DNA of 64,000 nucleotides from Tetrapisispora phaffii CBS 4417 (taxonomy: Eukaryota; Ascomycota; Saccharomycetes; Saccharomycetales; Saccharomycetaceae). Made by a program: the position numbers and the translations under genes. Positions 41,041 through 51,933 of this stretch are shown here, one piece after another; within the stretch, counting starts at the first letter, position 1; the number at the start of each line of letters is the position of its first letter. The notes beneath the pieces are model-generated. The model had not been told where the DNA came from. It saw nothing but the letters and a program-made list of their open reading frames with translations, and did no database searches. Where the stretch lies: contig NC_016526.1 of the NCBI RefSeq assembly GCF_000236905.1, forward strand, positions 744,001 through 808,000, written 5' to 3'.

Positions 41041-41567
41041 GTTTGCTTGTTACTCTTGTTGAATTGATATAAAAAACACACAGTGCCTTCAAAAAAATTA
41101 TACGTTCTTCCTAGCGTATGTTTTTAAGTCGACGTTTCACTATCGAAGGGCCCAATCTCTCGAACACAAATAAATTCACTTCCAATCTTCAAAAAACCAA
41201 ACAAGTTTCAACAATCGTTATTCCAATGATCTAACTATTCAATTGTTGCCAAAACCTAAGCCCATTAACAACCATGCAACACTGTAAACATGTTTAAAAG
41301 TTTGGAAAGTTGACTTTTCGTTAACAGCGTGTTGAGATTTTTTAGAGGAGACCTCGGGCGTTAATGCTGTCGTTGGAAGTGATCTTGGAAAGAAATGGAA
41401 TTGGTGTAAGGTTCCCAAGGTCTGTGGACGACTCTGGTGTTATCGTTGGGACGAGTTTAGGTGATCGATGAGCTGAATGAAGGTTTGAGGTGTAGTGTTA
41501 CAGGTGGTATATAAGGAGGTGCATTTATGTATCCGTGTATGTAGGTGGTTGGCTTACGGGAGGGTGA
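41041..41567. other. RET2-RMR1 intergenic
   Basis: About 530 bases holding the RET2 promoter and the RMR1-like 3' region. RPN12 would be here in the S. cerevisiae VI block; no trace is seen. Confidence 0.5.
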
Positions 41568-42314
41568 TTAGTCGTCTTCGAGAACGACAGGATCGCTTTG
41601 GTTATTGGAGAAAGGGACAATGTTTAAAAGTGAAGCCTCGTCGTTTTCTGTTAGTTCAACCAATGAATTGTAGCGATTTAAGAATCGCTGTCTTAGTTTT
41701 AGTTCCACAAGGAGATGGTCTGGGACGTTTGCTTCGTTTCTGTCCAACGACCGTCCTCGTAAAATCTCATATATACTTATGATATCGTTCATCGATATTT
41801 TATTGTTGTAAAGGTTGTCCTCGTTTATTGTCAAGTCTAGGGAGGGGATATGCAAGTACATTTCTTTGCTCATAAACGCAAGTTTCCCATAATATCTTTC
41901 TAACGATAGACGTATGTGTTTTAATAACTCCAAACATTCAGCATTCACTAGACTGACATCTTCACACAGTATCGATATCACCTCGTCATTCGAATCGTCA
42001 CAATTGAATAAGAGGAAGTCGGTGTTTTCATATCTGATTACTATCTTCGGTAAGGACTTGCTTTGCAATAACTGCGCAGCAATGCTACTTATATCAACTC
42101 CATTGATCGCATTCTCTTCATTCTCATAATCGTCATTCACCAAAGAGTCGGACTGTAAAGATTCATCGCTTTTTGTCGCATATATAGGCTCTGATTCTTC
42201 GACGTCTACATCGATATCCTCAATTTCTTGAATTCGCGATTCCGTATCTGGCTTAATACCAACCACGTCAGTGTCTTCTAACCTTACTTGAACGTCCAGG
42301 TTGTTGTTGCTCAT
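41568..42314 (-). CDS. RMR1: probable Rmr1 (meiotic recombination), assigned mainly by position
   Basis: The 248-residue acidic protein has an unconserved Asp/Glu/Ser-rich N-terminal half and an ordered part from about residue 80 (KIVIRYENTDFLLFNC ...) that is predicted helical. No catalytic motif is visible. It is divergent from HFM1 with the same geometry as YGL250W/YGL251C in S. cerevisiae, and its length fits Rmr1 (241), which is needed for normal meiotic recombination. I do not recognise the sequence well enough to exclude another small acidic protein. Confidence 0.6.
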   Translation of the reverse strand: MSNNNLDVQVRLEDTDVVGIKPDTESRIQEIEDIDVDVEESEPIYATKSDESLQSDSLVNDDYENEENAINGVDISSIAAQLLQSKSLPKIVIRYENTDFLLFNCDDSNDEVISILCEDVSLVNAECLELLKHIRLSLERYYGKLAFMSKEMYLHIPSLDLTINEDNLYNNKISMNDIISIYEILRGRSLDRNEANVPDHLLVELKLRQRFLNRYNSLVELTENDEASLLNIVPFSNNQSDPVVLEDD

Positions 42315-43107
42315 CGCTGCTTAATTGTCTTGTCACTATTTCAGAACGGTGCAGAAAGCTGCTGATATAACCAAATTTAACAACTTCCAGGTTGCCATTC
42401 AACTACAGATATGTTTACAGACACAATTGTAACTAGTGTTATTATTATATCAATGATGCATCCTAGCAATACAATCGAACAAACTATCTTGTTGGCACTA
42501 CCATTTTCTGTAGGGCTCCCCTCAAAAATATAGGTAAACCCGGGTCACATCCCCAACTAACCACCAAATTGCAAGCACTTGCCAACAACCTATACAAAAC
42601 AGACTTCTAAGTCGGTCTAGAGGTATAAGTTGATTCGATATGTATAACTACGACTCCGTTAATGATGCACCTCCAGCACGCATACTTATAGTTCGCATAT
42701 ATGTTGCTGAGAGTTGTTCTGAAGACTTCAACTCTAAAGCCCTCGGATCCCAATCCATGCACTCCCTGAGTTATATGAACACGTAACTCTTAATAGTATA
42801 CAATCCGCACTCTCGCAACACCAATCCTAGGAACTGTAACCATCTTCGGTTGTCTTCATTGTCCTTCTTTTAAACAAAGTTATATGAAGCTTATAGTCTA
42901 TCTAAATCTTGACTGTTTAGTACTTTCCGATAAGCGCCCACGGCTATATAAATAACTAAGATTTACTTTTATAGGAACCCTGAACGCTATTGTTTATATA
43001 AAAAAATGCTCAAAAGAACATCCAAGACACACAAAACAACATTTTAATTTCCCTAGTAACAAGTGGTGGTGCTATTTTGGTTATAAGGTTTTGGATGGTA
43101 TTTTAGT
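42315..43107. other. RMR1-HFM1 divergent promoter region
   Basis: About 790 bases between two genes with meiotic roles in S. cerevisiae. An MSE-like CACAAAA core (43030-43036) lies 72 bases before the HFM1 ATG. No URS1-type GGCGGC site and no TACTAAC branch point are seen. Confidence 0.5.
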
Positions 43108-46100
43108 ATGGATAGGAATTCGTTGGAATATAAAAAGAGGGCCTCTGAAAATAGCCGCCCATGGTTCAACGTTGGCATAGTTCACAATAAACTGCTTGAC
43201 GATGATCTTAACACGTATAATAATGACAAGTTAGAACTATCTGATGATGATGACTATCTGGGTGATAAACGTTCGTTGTTTAGTAGTGTCATAAATGATA
43301 ATTCAGGAATGTCTGTCTCTGAAAAGGAATCTGGGGCAAGACAACGAAAAAAAATTAGAATTAAGAAAACAAGCGATAATACTGTTAATTGTGATTCAAA
43401 TTTAGTTAGTACTGAAGTGTTGCCAGACAGATTTAAAACGGTATTCGATTTCTCTCTCTTCAATAAAATGCAATCAGCATGCTTCAATCAGTTGTATAAT
43501 GAAACTGAAAATTGTGTCATATCAGCACCAACAGGTTCAGGCAAAACTGTTTTATTTGAGCTGGCAATATTAAATTTGGTTAAAAATAACAACTTTGAAT
43601 TAGGAAATATTAAGGTATTATATATAGCACCAACAAAATCGTTATGTTATGAGAAACTAAAAAGTTGGAACTCTAAATTTGTTGATTTAAGGATAGGTAT
43701 GCTAACAGGTGATACTTCTCAATTAGAAGTTGAAAATGTAAGAAAATCAAACGTAATAATAACTACACCTGAAAAATGGGATCAATTGACACGGAAATGG
43801 GAGGATTATTCGAGGTTATTTGACTTGATAAAATTGATATTAGTTGATGAGATTCATATACTAAAGGATAACAGAGGTGCAATATTGGAAGTAGTGTTGA
43901 CTCGAATGAATTATAGATATCCTGATATTAGAATAGTAGCAGTTAGTGCTACTATCCCAAATATAAACGATATTGCAGTTTGGTTAAAATCCAACGTGAA
44001 TCGTCAAAATCCGGCATTAGTTCTTGATTTTGATGATAGTTACAGACAAGTTGCATTAAAAAAATATGTATATGGGATATTCTCTAGCAATAAAAACGAT
44101 TATCAAAAAGATGCATTTTACAACTCAAAGTTGGATGAAGTATTTTATAATCATGGCAAAAAAAAACCTATTTTAATATTCTGTCCAACTAGATCCTCGA
44201 CCGCTTCAACGGCAAAATATATTGGTCATGAATCTCGATATATGGAAGAAATGTCAGTAAATAAAAAATCAGTTATATTTGATGACCACACCCTAAATGA
44301 ATGTTATAATAATGGTGTGTTATTCCATCATGCAGGATTATCATTGGAAGATAGAAGGTTGGTTGAAGAAACGTATTTGGACGGAACAATCAAAATATTA
44401 TGTTCTACAACAACTTTAGCTGTCGGTATAAATTTGCCTGCATATCTGGTAATAATTAAAGGAACCAAAATGTGGTCCATATCAGGAAACGATGAATATT
44501 CCGAGTTAGATATTCTTCAAATGTTAGGTAGAGCTGGAAGACCTCAATATGAAAATGAAGGATGTGCAGTAATATTGACGGATACCACGAAAAAAGAAAA
44601 ATATAGTAATTTAATAAATGGTTGCGAAAACCTTGAAAGCAGATTACATTTAAATTTATTAGAACATTTATGTGCTGAAATCTCATTAAAAACGTGCCAT
44701 TCTTTGGATAGTTTTATAGAATGGTTAAAGAGCACTTTTTTCTATGTAAGATACCTGAAGGCTCCTGCAAAGTATCCACAAGTTCACAAGTATTTTAGGC
44801 CCTCAGACAAAAATTCAGAATTTCAACTTCAAGAGTTTTGTAAGACGTTACTAAGAAAGCTGGAAGATAACAATATTATATTCCAAACTGATGGTACATA
44901 TGAATGCACTTCACATGGAATTTCGTTGGTGCGACATTATGTTATGTTTGATACAATTACAAAATTTGTGTTTGTAACTTCGAATTTAAGTCTTTCTGAT
45001 GTGTTATCTTTGCTTTCTAAAGCAGAAGAGTTTAAAGGAATAAGATTGAGACATAACGAGAAAAGATTGTATAAAGAAATAAACTCATCGCCGTTAACTA
45101 AATTTCCCTTCTTAACCGAGAATAAACAGGCACAGATTATTAGTCAAGGATTCCAAAAAGTATCCCTTCTTTTACAATATGAATTTGGTGGATTAGAATT
45201 TCCAAAATATGAAGGATCGCTGAAATTACATCAAATCTTAGTGCAGGATAAAATGAAGGCCCTTAAGGATAGCTATCGAATTATAAAATCTATGATTGAT
45301 ATATTTATTTCCAAGAAAGATGGTATTTCGTTGAGAAATGCACTGTTTTTGCTCAGATGTTTGAATGGTAACTGTTGGGATAATACTCCAATGACCTTGA
45401 GACAAATTAAAAATGTCGGATTAGTATCAGTTAGAAAACTTCTAAGTCATGGTATACATTCTCTTAAAGATGTTCTTACACTTTCAGAGAGTCAAGTTGA
45501 GTATTATTTAAATTTAAATCCTGGCGCGGGGACAAAAATACTTAGAGATGTCGCATTAATACCAAAAATTGAATTGGATGTCCAAGTTGTTGAAAGTTCT
45601 ATAAATAAGGAAAATAACGGTATTTATGCTTGTTTTAGAGTTGAACTTTCATGTGACTATAAAACTGCAGTTTGGCATGGCAAGCGTTTATCGATTGATA
45701 TTTTGACAATAAAACAGGATGGGTCCTTTCTTGATTTTCGTAGAATTGGAATCGAACAGTTGAAACATCCAAGAAGCTATAAACTTGAATGCATTTTAAA
45801 TACCTCATGTGAAAAAATATCATTTGCAGCAAATTGCCAAGAAATTTCAGGAATTGGAAAGATGGTAGAGTTTAATGGTACTTTATTGTTTAAAAATCAT
45901 TTCTCAAACAAAAATAAAATGACATTTTTAGAGAATATTATGAATGAAGTTAATGATAGCAATGAACTGGATGCCATTCCATTATCTTCAGATGATAGCC
46001 TTATAAATTACTTAGATACTAGCAAAAACAGAGAAACTGGTAAGGCATCAAGTCCAAAAAATACACTCTATGAGGACACAAAAAATCCTAGAACAGAAAG

Positions 46101-46563
46101 AGAAGTGCTCCTTAACGGAAATTTAGCCTGCCAACACAGTTGCAAAGACAAGATGACATGCAGACATATATGTTGTCGAGGTGGTATTCCTCCTAATGCT
46201 GTGAGAAGAAAAAGAGGTGATAAGGTACATACTTTAAAGGTGGAACAAAATTCAAATCAAAATTTAAATAATAAAACTGCCCAGATAGAAAAAGAAATGT
46301 TAACTGATTATCTACAAAACCAATATCATTCTAATGGAACTTTAATGTCAAACTCTTACCATTCCCCTGAAATTAATAGTATAATTCATGAGAAATCCCT
46401 TCCCTCTGTTGTTACTACGCCTATAAAGGTGGAACGTACGATAACAACAATTTTGTCTACTTCTTCGCCTTCCTCTCCTACTCCATGTTCTTCTTCTCAA
46501 GAGATGACAGATGCTTCCAATAATGGACTTAATTTTTTGGGATCTGATGTCCAGTTTCAATAG
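43108..46563 (+). CDS. HFM1: meiosis-specific DNA helicase Hfm1/Mer3
   Basis: Ski2-like superfamily 2 helicase that promotes crossover formation in meiosis. The 1151-residue product (1187 in S. cerevisiae) has motif I APTGSGKT at 140-147, DEIH at 247-250, SATIPN, and the later LGRAGRPQYE motif VI, then a Sec63 domain. The C-terminal Cys/His cluster HSCKDKMTCRHICCRGG is characteristic of Hfm1, and the end LNFLGSDVQFQ matches the family tail. The frame is uninterrupted; in S. cerevisiae this gene has a Mer1-dependent intron. The start ATG is the first of the frame and precedes the weakly conserved RPWFNVGIVHNKLLDD block. Confidence 0.97.
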   Translation: MDRNSLEYKKRASENSRPWFNVGIVHNKLLDDDLNTYNNDKLELSDDDDYLGDKRSLFSSVINDNSGMSVSEKESGARQRKKIRIKKTSDNTVNCDSNLVSTEVLPDRFKTVFDFSLFNKMQSACFNQLYNETENCVISAPTGSGKTVLFELAILNLVKNNNFELGNIKVLYIAPTKSLCYEKLKSWNSKFVDLRIGMLTGDTSQLEVENVRKSNVIITTPEKWDQLTRKWEDYSRLFDLIKLILVDEIHILKDNRGAILEVVLTRMNYRYPDIRIVAVSATIPNINDIAVWLKSNVNRQNPALVLDFDDSYRQVALKKYVYGIFSSNKNDYQKDAFYNSKLDEVFYNHGKKKPILIFCPTRSSTASTAKYIGHESRYMEEMSVNKKSVIFDDHTLNECYNNGVLFHHAGLSLEDRRLVEETYLDGTIKILCSTTTLAVGINLPAYLVIIKGTKMWSISGNDEYSELDILQMLGRAGRPQYENEGCAVILTDTTKKEKYSNLINGCENLESRLHLNLLEHLCAEISLKTCHSLDSFIEWLKSTFFYVRYLKAPAKYPQVHKYFRPSDKNSEFQLQEFCKTLLRKLEDNNIIFQTDGTYECTSHGISLVRHYVMFDTITKFVFVTSNLSLSDVLSLLSKAEEFKGIRLRHNEKRLYKEINSSPLTKFPFLTENKQAQIISQGFQKVSLLLQYEFGGLEFPKYEGSLKLHQILVQDKMKALKDSYRIIKSMIDIFISKKDGISLRNALFLLRCLNGNCWDNTPMTLRQIKNVGLVSVRKLLSHGIHSLKDVLTLSESQVEYYLNLNPGAGTKILRDVALIPKIELDVQVVESSINKENNGIYACFRVELSCDYKTAVWHGKRLSIDILTIKQDGSFLDFRRIGIEQLKHPRSYKLECILNTSCEKISFAANCQEISGIGKMVEFNGTLLFKNHFSNKNKMTFLENIMNEVNDSNELDAIPLSSDDSLINYLDTSKNRETGKASSPKNTLYEDTKNPRTEREVLLNGNLACQHSCKDKMTCRHICCRGGIPPNAVRRKRGDKVHTLKVEQNSNQNLNNKTAQIEKEMLTDYLQNQYHSNGTLMSNSYHSPEINSIIHEKSLPSVVTTPIKVERTITTILSTSSPSSPTPCSSSQEMTDASNNGLNFLGSDVQFQ

Positions 46564-46752
46564 CATTCGAATCTTTTGATAAAATAAATCAACTTTTGTA
46601 TAATTAATGAGTTTTATTGTTAGTCTATACAATATAATATCACTAGAATAAATCTAGTAATAAATAAAACTATATAATTACATGTTCTATTAAAACATTC
46701 ATAATTGATTCATAAACATTAAGTTATCGTAAAATATACGAAATCATTACAA

Positions 46753-48213
46753 TTAGTTAGAAACACCAACAGATTTACCAGCAGCTAATCTCTTTTGAGT
46801 TAAAGCAGCAATAATGGCAGCACCAGCACCAGAACCATCTTCAGCTGGGACAACAACAATTGGATACTTCTTGTAGTCGGATTCTTCCTTCCATCCGTAG
46901 ATGTCCTTTAAGGCAGCATGGACTCTTTCCTTGAAACCTGGGTATAAGTTGAAAACGGAACCATCAGCAGCAATATGACCAGTTTCGTAACCCATCTTTT
47001 GGCAGATAGCAGCGATACCACAAGCGGAAACTCTGGCAGCTCTAACACCAACAGCTTCACAGATTCTTCTGATGATTTCACGTTCAGAGGCGGTAGTTTG
47101 AATGTTTAATTCATTTTGGAATAATTCATCAGTGTTTTCTAAGTTTTCAAATGGATCATCTTCAATCTTAGATGGGAAAGAGGTATCCATAACGTATGGA
47201 GTCTTTAACTTGGTAACATCTTGACCCTTGAAAATATGACCTTGGTTGTATAAGTCTAATAAAGATAAACGAACTAATTCACCTAAGTAATAACCAGAAG
47301 ACATCTTTTCGAAAGCTTGTTGACCTGGTCTTGGAGATTCATTATCAATTTGGATATCATACTTGTTTCTTGGTAATACAACATGTTCGTTATCGAAAGA
47401 ACCATATTCACAGTTAATAGCCATTGGCATATCTGGAGTAATATCGGAAGCTAATCTACCTTCTAACTTTTCAATACCGCTGACTTTGTCGTAGTAGGCA
47501 CCGTTGACACCAGTACCGAAAATAACACCCATCTTAGTTTCACCATCAGTGTATAGGGAAGCGACTAAAGTACCAGTAGTATCGTTAATTAAAGCAACAA
47601 CTTCAATTGGAGTCTTTCTAATTTCTAATTGTTTACGTAATAAGGTGACAACATCGCGACCTTCAGTGTCTGGAATATCGAAACCCTTGGTCCATCTTTG
47701 TAAAACACCAGAGTTAATTCTTTCTTGAGAAGCTGGGTAAGAGAAAGTGAAACCTAATGGTAATGGCTTGTCGACGCCTTCTGGGAATCTTTCCTTAACA
47801 AAAGAGTCTAAAGAATCAGCAATGAAAGCCCATAATTCTTCAGGGTCTTGAGTGGTTCTCATAGCAGTTGGAATCTTATACTTGGATTGAGTAGTGTCAA
47901 AAGTTCTGTCACCACCTAATTCAACTAAAACGACTCTTAAGTTGGTACCACCTAAATCAATGGCTAAGAAGTCACCACTTTCCTTACCAGTTGGGTATTC
48001 CAAAACCCAACCTGGAATCATTGGAATGTTACCCCCTTTCTTGGATAGACCTTTGTCTAACTCGGTAATAAAGTGCTTGACAACAGCATGTAGAGTTTCG
48101 GTTGAGACGTCGAAAGAAGAAACGATGGCTTGTAAGTCATCTTTCAATTCCTTTGGCATGTCAATCATTGAACCTTTTCTAGCAGGTGGCTTTTTTGGAC
48201 CTAAGTGAACCAT
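46753..48213 (-). CDS. HXK2: hexokinase PII-type
   Basis: Phosphorylates glucose and fructose; in S. cerevisiae Hxk2 also helps glucose repression through Mig1. The 486-residue product is the length of Hxk2 and matches from MVHLGPKKPPARKGSM to the C-terminal PAEDGSGAGAAIIAAL. Sugar- and ATP-site blocks LAIDLGGTNLRVV, FTFSYPASQ, INDTTGTLVA and GTGVNGAYY are intact. Ser15 in the RKGS context, the regulatory phosphosite of Hxk2, is kept. Codon usage is strongly biased (high expression). Because Hxk1 and Hxk2 are recent paralogues in S. cerevisiae, the symbol reflects closeness and locus (YGL253W side). Confidence 0.93.
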   Translation of the reverse strand: MVHLGPKKPPARKGSMIDMPKELKDDLQAIVSSFDVSTETLHAVVKHFITELDKGLSKKGGNIPMIPGWVLEYPTGKESGDFLAIDLGGTNLRVVLVELGGDRTFDTTQSKYKIPTAMRTTQDPEELWAFIADSLDSFVKERFPEGVDKPLPLGFTFSYPASQERINSGVLQRWTKGFDIPDTEGRDVVTLLRKQLEIRKTPIEVVALINDTTGTLVASLYTDGETKMGVIFGTGVNGAYYDKVSGIEKLEGRLASDITPDMPMAINCEYGSFDNEHVVLPRNKYDIQIDNESPRPGQQAFEKMSSGYYLGELVRLSLLDLYNQGHIFKGQDVTKLKTPYVMDTSFPSKIEDDPFENLENTDELFQNELNIQTTASEREIIRRICEAVGVRAARVSACGIAAICQKMGYETGHIAADGSVFNLYPGFKERVHAALKDIYGWKEESDYKKYPIVVVPAEDGSGAGAAIIAALTQKRLAAGKSVGVSN

Positions 48214-50101
48214 TGTTGTATTGTTTGTGTTAGTTGTTATTGTTGTTGCGTTGTATAGTACGAAAGATAAAAAAATATTGAAGGGAAACTTTCAAGAGTA
48301 AGATAGGATACGAGGAAGAGAATAATATTAGGAAAGAAATTAAAAGTGGAGAAAGTGATATTAAACGGCCTTTATATATTTTTTGGAAAAACTTTTTTCG
48401 ACAAAAAATTTCTCAAAATTCTAGTTGATTAATTATTAAAGAAATTAATTCGAGTGGAGGTGTCGTTGCAACGGAACTTAGCAAAGAACTGGAAGAACTA
48501 GGATAATGCAATGCGAGATATTGTAGCCAGTTCAAAACTGATTTGGCTTCACACATGCACACTTCGTGTAAAATATATTTAAAATAAACAATGCACACCC
48601 ACCAAGTACAAGTGAAAAATTCCGCAGCGGAAAAATACATAATTGTGACGAATATGAGTATTCAATTGAAGAAAAATTTCAGTGGGGGAAAGGCTCTTCA
48701 AAATTGAATCAAAGCAACAAACAGTTACTTTGATAAACAAATATTTTTCCATGAATTGCTTGAACGTATCTCGAGGCCTGCGCCGTGAAAATAGTGCCAA
48801 CTAGACAACAAATGCCGAACTTTTGGATGCCGCAACACAATCTTCCGAAGCTAGGCGACATGCCTCCTGTATACATGAACGCAAAGACCTACACTTCAAA
48901 AGCCTCTTCTGATATAAATTTATCCGCACTGCAATTATCAAGAAATTACCTTCCAGAAAACAAATAGCAAGCAACGAGCAACCCAACAGCATCAGCATCG
49001 TCTAATTGTCCTCTCTCCCCCTCTGAGCGTGGGCAGAGTTTACAGGTCTCTCTACAAAACAAGCTGCCAACACTACCATCTTACCATATTTCCTCCCACT
49101 TCTCCATGCACTATGCACCATGCACTCAGAACAATTCTAAAAGTTTCGAAACTTTTAGAATTGTTTTTCGCTTTCGAATTTCCTTTTTGGGATTTCTCGA
49201 GGTTCGAGAATTTGCACATGCCCCATTCAGGTGACGACACTCTGATCCACGAAATACGAAATTTGAAAAATCAAAAAGTATTTTTTGCAGAGAATCACTG
49301 CACGGGCAACAGATTTCCAGAACGATCGGTTTTTCCGTTTTCGTTAATTTGGTCTCGAAGCCTGAAATATGAAGTATTGCTTTGGTGTAAAATGGTCGGA
49401 ATAATCTGAGCCAGGCCTCGTGGGTTTGTTTAGTGACACAGGTGAAACAAGGTAATAGTGAGAAGAGTGGTAACGATGATAATAGATCGTGGAGTGAGGT
49501 GGGGTGCTGGCTGGATGTCCTTTGATAATAAGCGGGGGAAGGGAACGCTAAGAAGATGTTTTGTTGACATCCGTTGTCGAATGCGGGGGAGGAGCCGGTG
49601 CATATTTTTGCAACCAGAAATGAGAAAGAGAGACGGCTTCCCCACGCTGTGTAGCGTTTGTGATTGTGCGTTGCATGATTCAATATCACGTTGAGAAAGT
49701 AGAGAGACCGTGGGAAATACGTCGGTTCGTAAAAAAAAACTTAAGCTGATAGCTATAAGTATATATTATTTATTTAGTGGGTGTATATATTATGAAATAG
49801 ATAACTGTTGGCCGATTCTGGGTCATTTGCTAATAGCTACAGGCATGCGCTCAACGGTAACAGTTGTCGCTTGTCGCCAGCTGTTAGGTGTCAAAATGTG
49901 TTTGAGCTCGCCGACACTGCCTATATACTTGCAAGTGCGTTATACTGTGTTAGGAGTGTTGAATCACAGTTCCAGCCGTTGAATTCAGTTTTATGTTCAC
50001 GCAGAATCACATATGTCTACGTGTTGTCATAACCATCTTCCATTTATTGAGTTGTTGAGTTTGTAACACATATGAAGCATCTGTGAGTACATTTGACAGA
50101 C
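48214..50101. other. HXK2 upstream region to zinc-finger gene (1.9 kb)
   Basis: Long spacer with the HXK2 promoter, a perfect palindrome (49130-49165) and moderately G-rich sequence at about 49460-49660. ORFs up to 187 codons on the minus strand (49126-49689) lack family resemblance and run through the palindrome; I judge them spurious. No RNA gene is recognised. Confidence 0.55.
49130..49165. repeat. perfect 36-base palindrome
   Basis: Two 18-base arms, AACAATTCTAAAAGTTTC (49130-49147) and GAAACTTTTAGAATTGTT (49148-49165), are exact reverse complements with no spacer, centred on TTCGAA. The flanking bases do not continue the symmetry. Confidence 0.97.
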
Positions 50102-51142
50102 CTATTCTTCTGTTGAGAATAAACTGATATAACCATATTTAACTAAGGTAACTGGGACGAACTCGTGTGTTTGATCGTAATGTTCAATTAACTCGAAAAC
50201 TGAGTTAAACCATTTACCAGAACTACATGAACATCCTTCAACTCTACAGTTCAAATTGCACCAGTAGTCTCTTATCAGACTCTCGTTGTTAACTAAGTCG
50301 AATGCAAATGGATTAACTGGACTGGCTCCTTCATGACCAGGTTGATATAGAAATTTAGGATAGGGCCTGCCATCCGCAGAACTTTTACGTTGTACATGTT
50401 GACCTTGCGAGATCGGAACATCGATGTTGTCGTGCAAAAAGGATTCCCTTTGTGATTGAGTCAGTACCGACAAATCGACTGTCGATGGTCTCTCACTAGA
50501 CACACTGCTGTTTGGTGGACTAGGAAATATGCCATCGACATTGGTAAAATTACCTTCAAAAACTCTATCAGATTTCGAGAACTGAGAGACCAAATGCTCT
50601 TCTATCATATGGTTCATTAAATCGTCTTTCTCAGTCATCTCCATATCACAACCTTCGTAAATACAGGGGATTTTTATTATTCCATGAGGCGATTTAATGT
50701 CTATCATTCTGGTACCTTCAGAATAAGGAGTATCTAGACTTGGCACTGTTATATCAGCTTTAGCTGGGGTATTATAGCCATTTGGCATTAATACGACATC
50801 ATTATTTGTTACTTCCACATCTGCATTGTGTAACTGTCTCTGTAATTTTTTTTCATGGGATTTTAAATGCCTGGTCAACTGTTGCGAAGTGATTAAACCT
50901 TTACCGCAGACATGGCATGTTCTTGGCTTGACTTGCGAATGTGTCCACTCATGGACCCTCAAATGACAAGGTCTCATGAACTTCTTGCCACAGTTCTCAT
51001 ACTGGCATGCGTATGGTCTTTCATTGGTATGTGAGTATCTGTGTTGTTGCAATAACGAAGGGCGATCGTATATCTTCCCGCAGCCTTCATAAGTGCATCT
51101 GTACTTCTTAAATCTCTTGCTATTCTTAGTTTGTAAACTCAT
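50102..51142 (-). CDS. C2H2 zinc-finger protein with TFIIIA-like fingers
   Basis: The 346-residue product has three tandem C2H2 fingers near the N terminus: C16-C21-H34-H38, C46-C51-H64-H68 and C76-C79-H92-H96. Finger 3 ([21 protein letters not shown]) strongly resembles finger 3 of yeast TFIIIA. A fourth finger ([21 protein letters not shown]) lies near residue 150, then a Ser/Pro-rich linker, and a Cys-rich C-terminal block ([19 protein letters not shown] ... HYDQTH). TFIIIA has nine fingers and about 430 residues, so this is not a plain Pzf1. I infer a nuclear DNA- or RNA-binding protein, possibly TFIIIA-derived; targets unknown. Confidence 0.75.
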   Translation of the reverse strand: MSLQTKNSKRFKKYRCTYEGCGKIYDRPSLLQQHRYSHTNERPYACQYENCGKKFMRPCHLRVHEWTHSQVKPRTCHVCGKGLITSQQLTRHLKSHEKKLQRQLHNADVEVTNNDVVLMPNGYNTPAKADITVPSLDTPYSEGTRMIDIKSPHGIIKIPCIYEGCDMEMTEKDDLMNHMIEEHLVSQFSKSDRVFEGNFTNVDGIFPSPPNSSVSSERPSTVDLSVLTQSQRESFLHDNIDVPISQGQHVQRKSSADGRPYPKFLYQPGHEGASPVNPFAFDLVNNESLIRDYWCNLNCRVEGCSCSSGKWFNSVFELIEHYDQTHEFVPVTLVKYGYISLFSTEE

Positions 51143-51933
51143 TTCTTCTGATAATATTCTATGTACACTGTCCTCTTGTTTGTTTCAATTAATTCAAACT
51201 GTTACAACCCAAATGTAAACAATACTTACTGTAATAACACTTTGTCAACGCCACTAAAATAACTTGCTTGAATTCACACTATAGTTAACAACGGTACATA
51301 AAGATACACTTTTCAAATCCAGACTTTCATTGGAAACTAATGTAAACTAGTATATGGTTTTCCTTACAAGTATGGATTTTCGAATTTCCTTATTCTGGTT
51401 AGTTCGTTATATTGCTCATTTTTCAAATTTTGGTGGAAAGTTTTTCAATTTCTAATTATTCGAATTTTGGAAAAAAGCAAAAATTACCAATGGATGCGAG
51501 GTTTTAATTAATATATTTGTAACTTTGACTTCGAAGCCCATTTTTAACTGAAAGTTCCAGTATCTTGCTTCTTAGTTCTTGGTGACTTGGTCTTTCAGTT
51601 CTGTTCCAGTCCTTCGGAGTGACTGTTATTAATTGTCGTACATTGTCTTTGGAAAAGAAAATTTGAAAAGGGTCCTAAGGGGATATTGAGCTTTCGATGC
51701 ATTCGTATATATTTTAACTTGCTAATGCAAACTAGATATTATTTATTAATAGGTTCTTTATTTACACATGTTTTATCTATAAATTTGACTAACTCTTAGT
51801 GAAGATATAATTGGAAGTGTAATTTTCTATGGCTTATATTCTAGAAGACATAAATATGGGGAACTCTATGTTTTTGAAAATAAACAACCAATACGTTAAA
51901 AACTGAATATGAATAGGAATGGTTAAACGTTAT
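51143..51933. other. zinc-finger gene to SAM4 intergenic
   Basis: About 790 AT-rich bases with the zinc-finger gene promoter and the SAM4 3' region. No gene or repeat is recognised. Confidence 0.5.

Noticed and set aside
49126..49689. 187-codon minus-strand ORF across the palindrome
   Set aside because: No family resemblance; its end is encoded by the palindrome itself, and competing frames overlap it.
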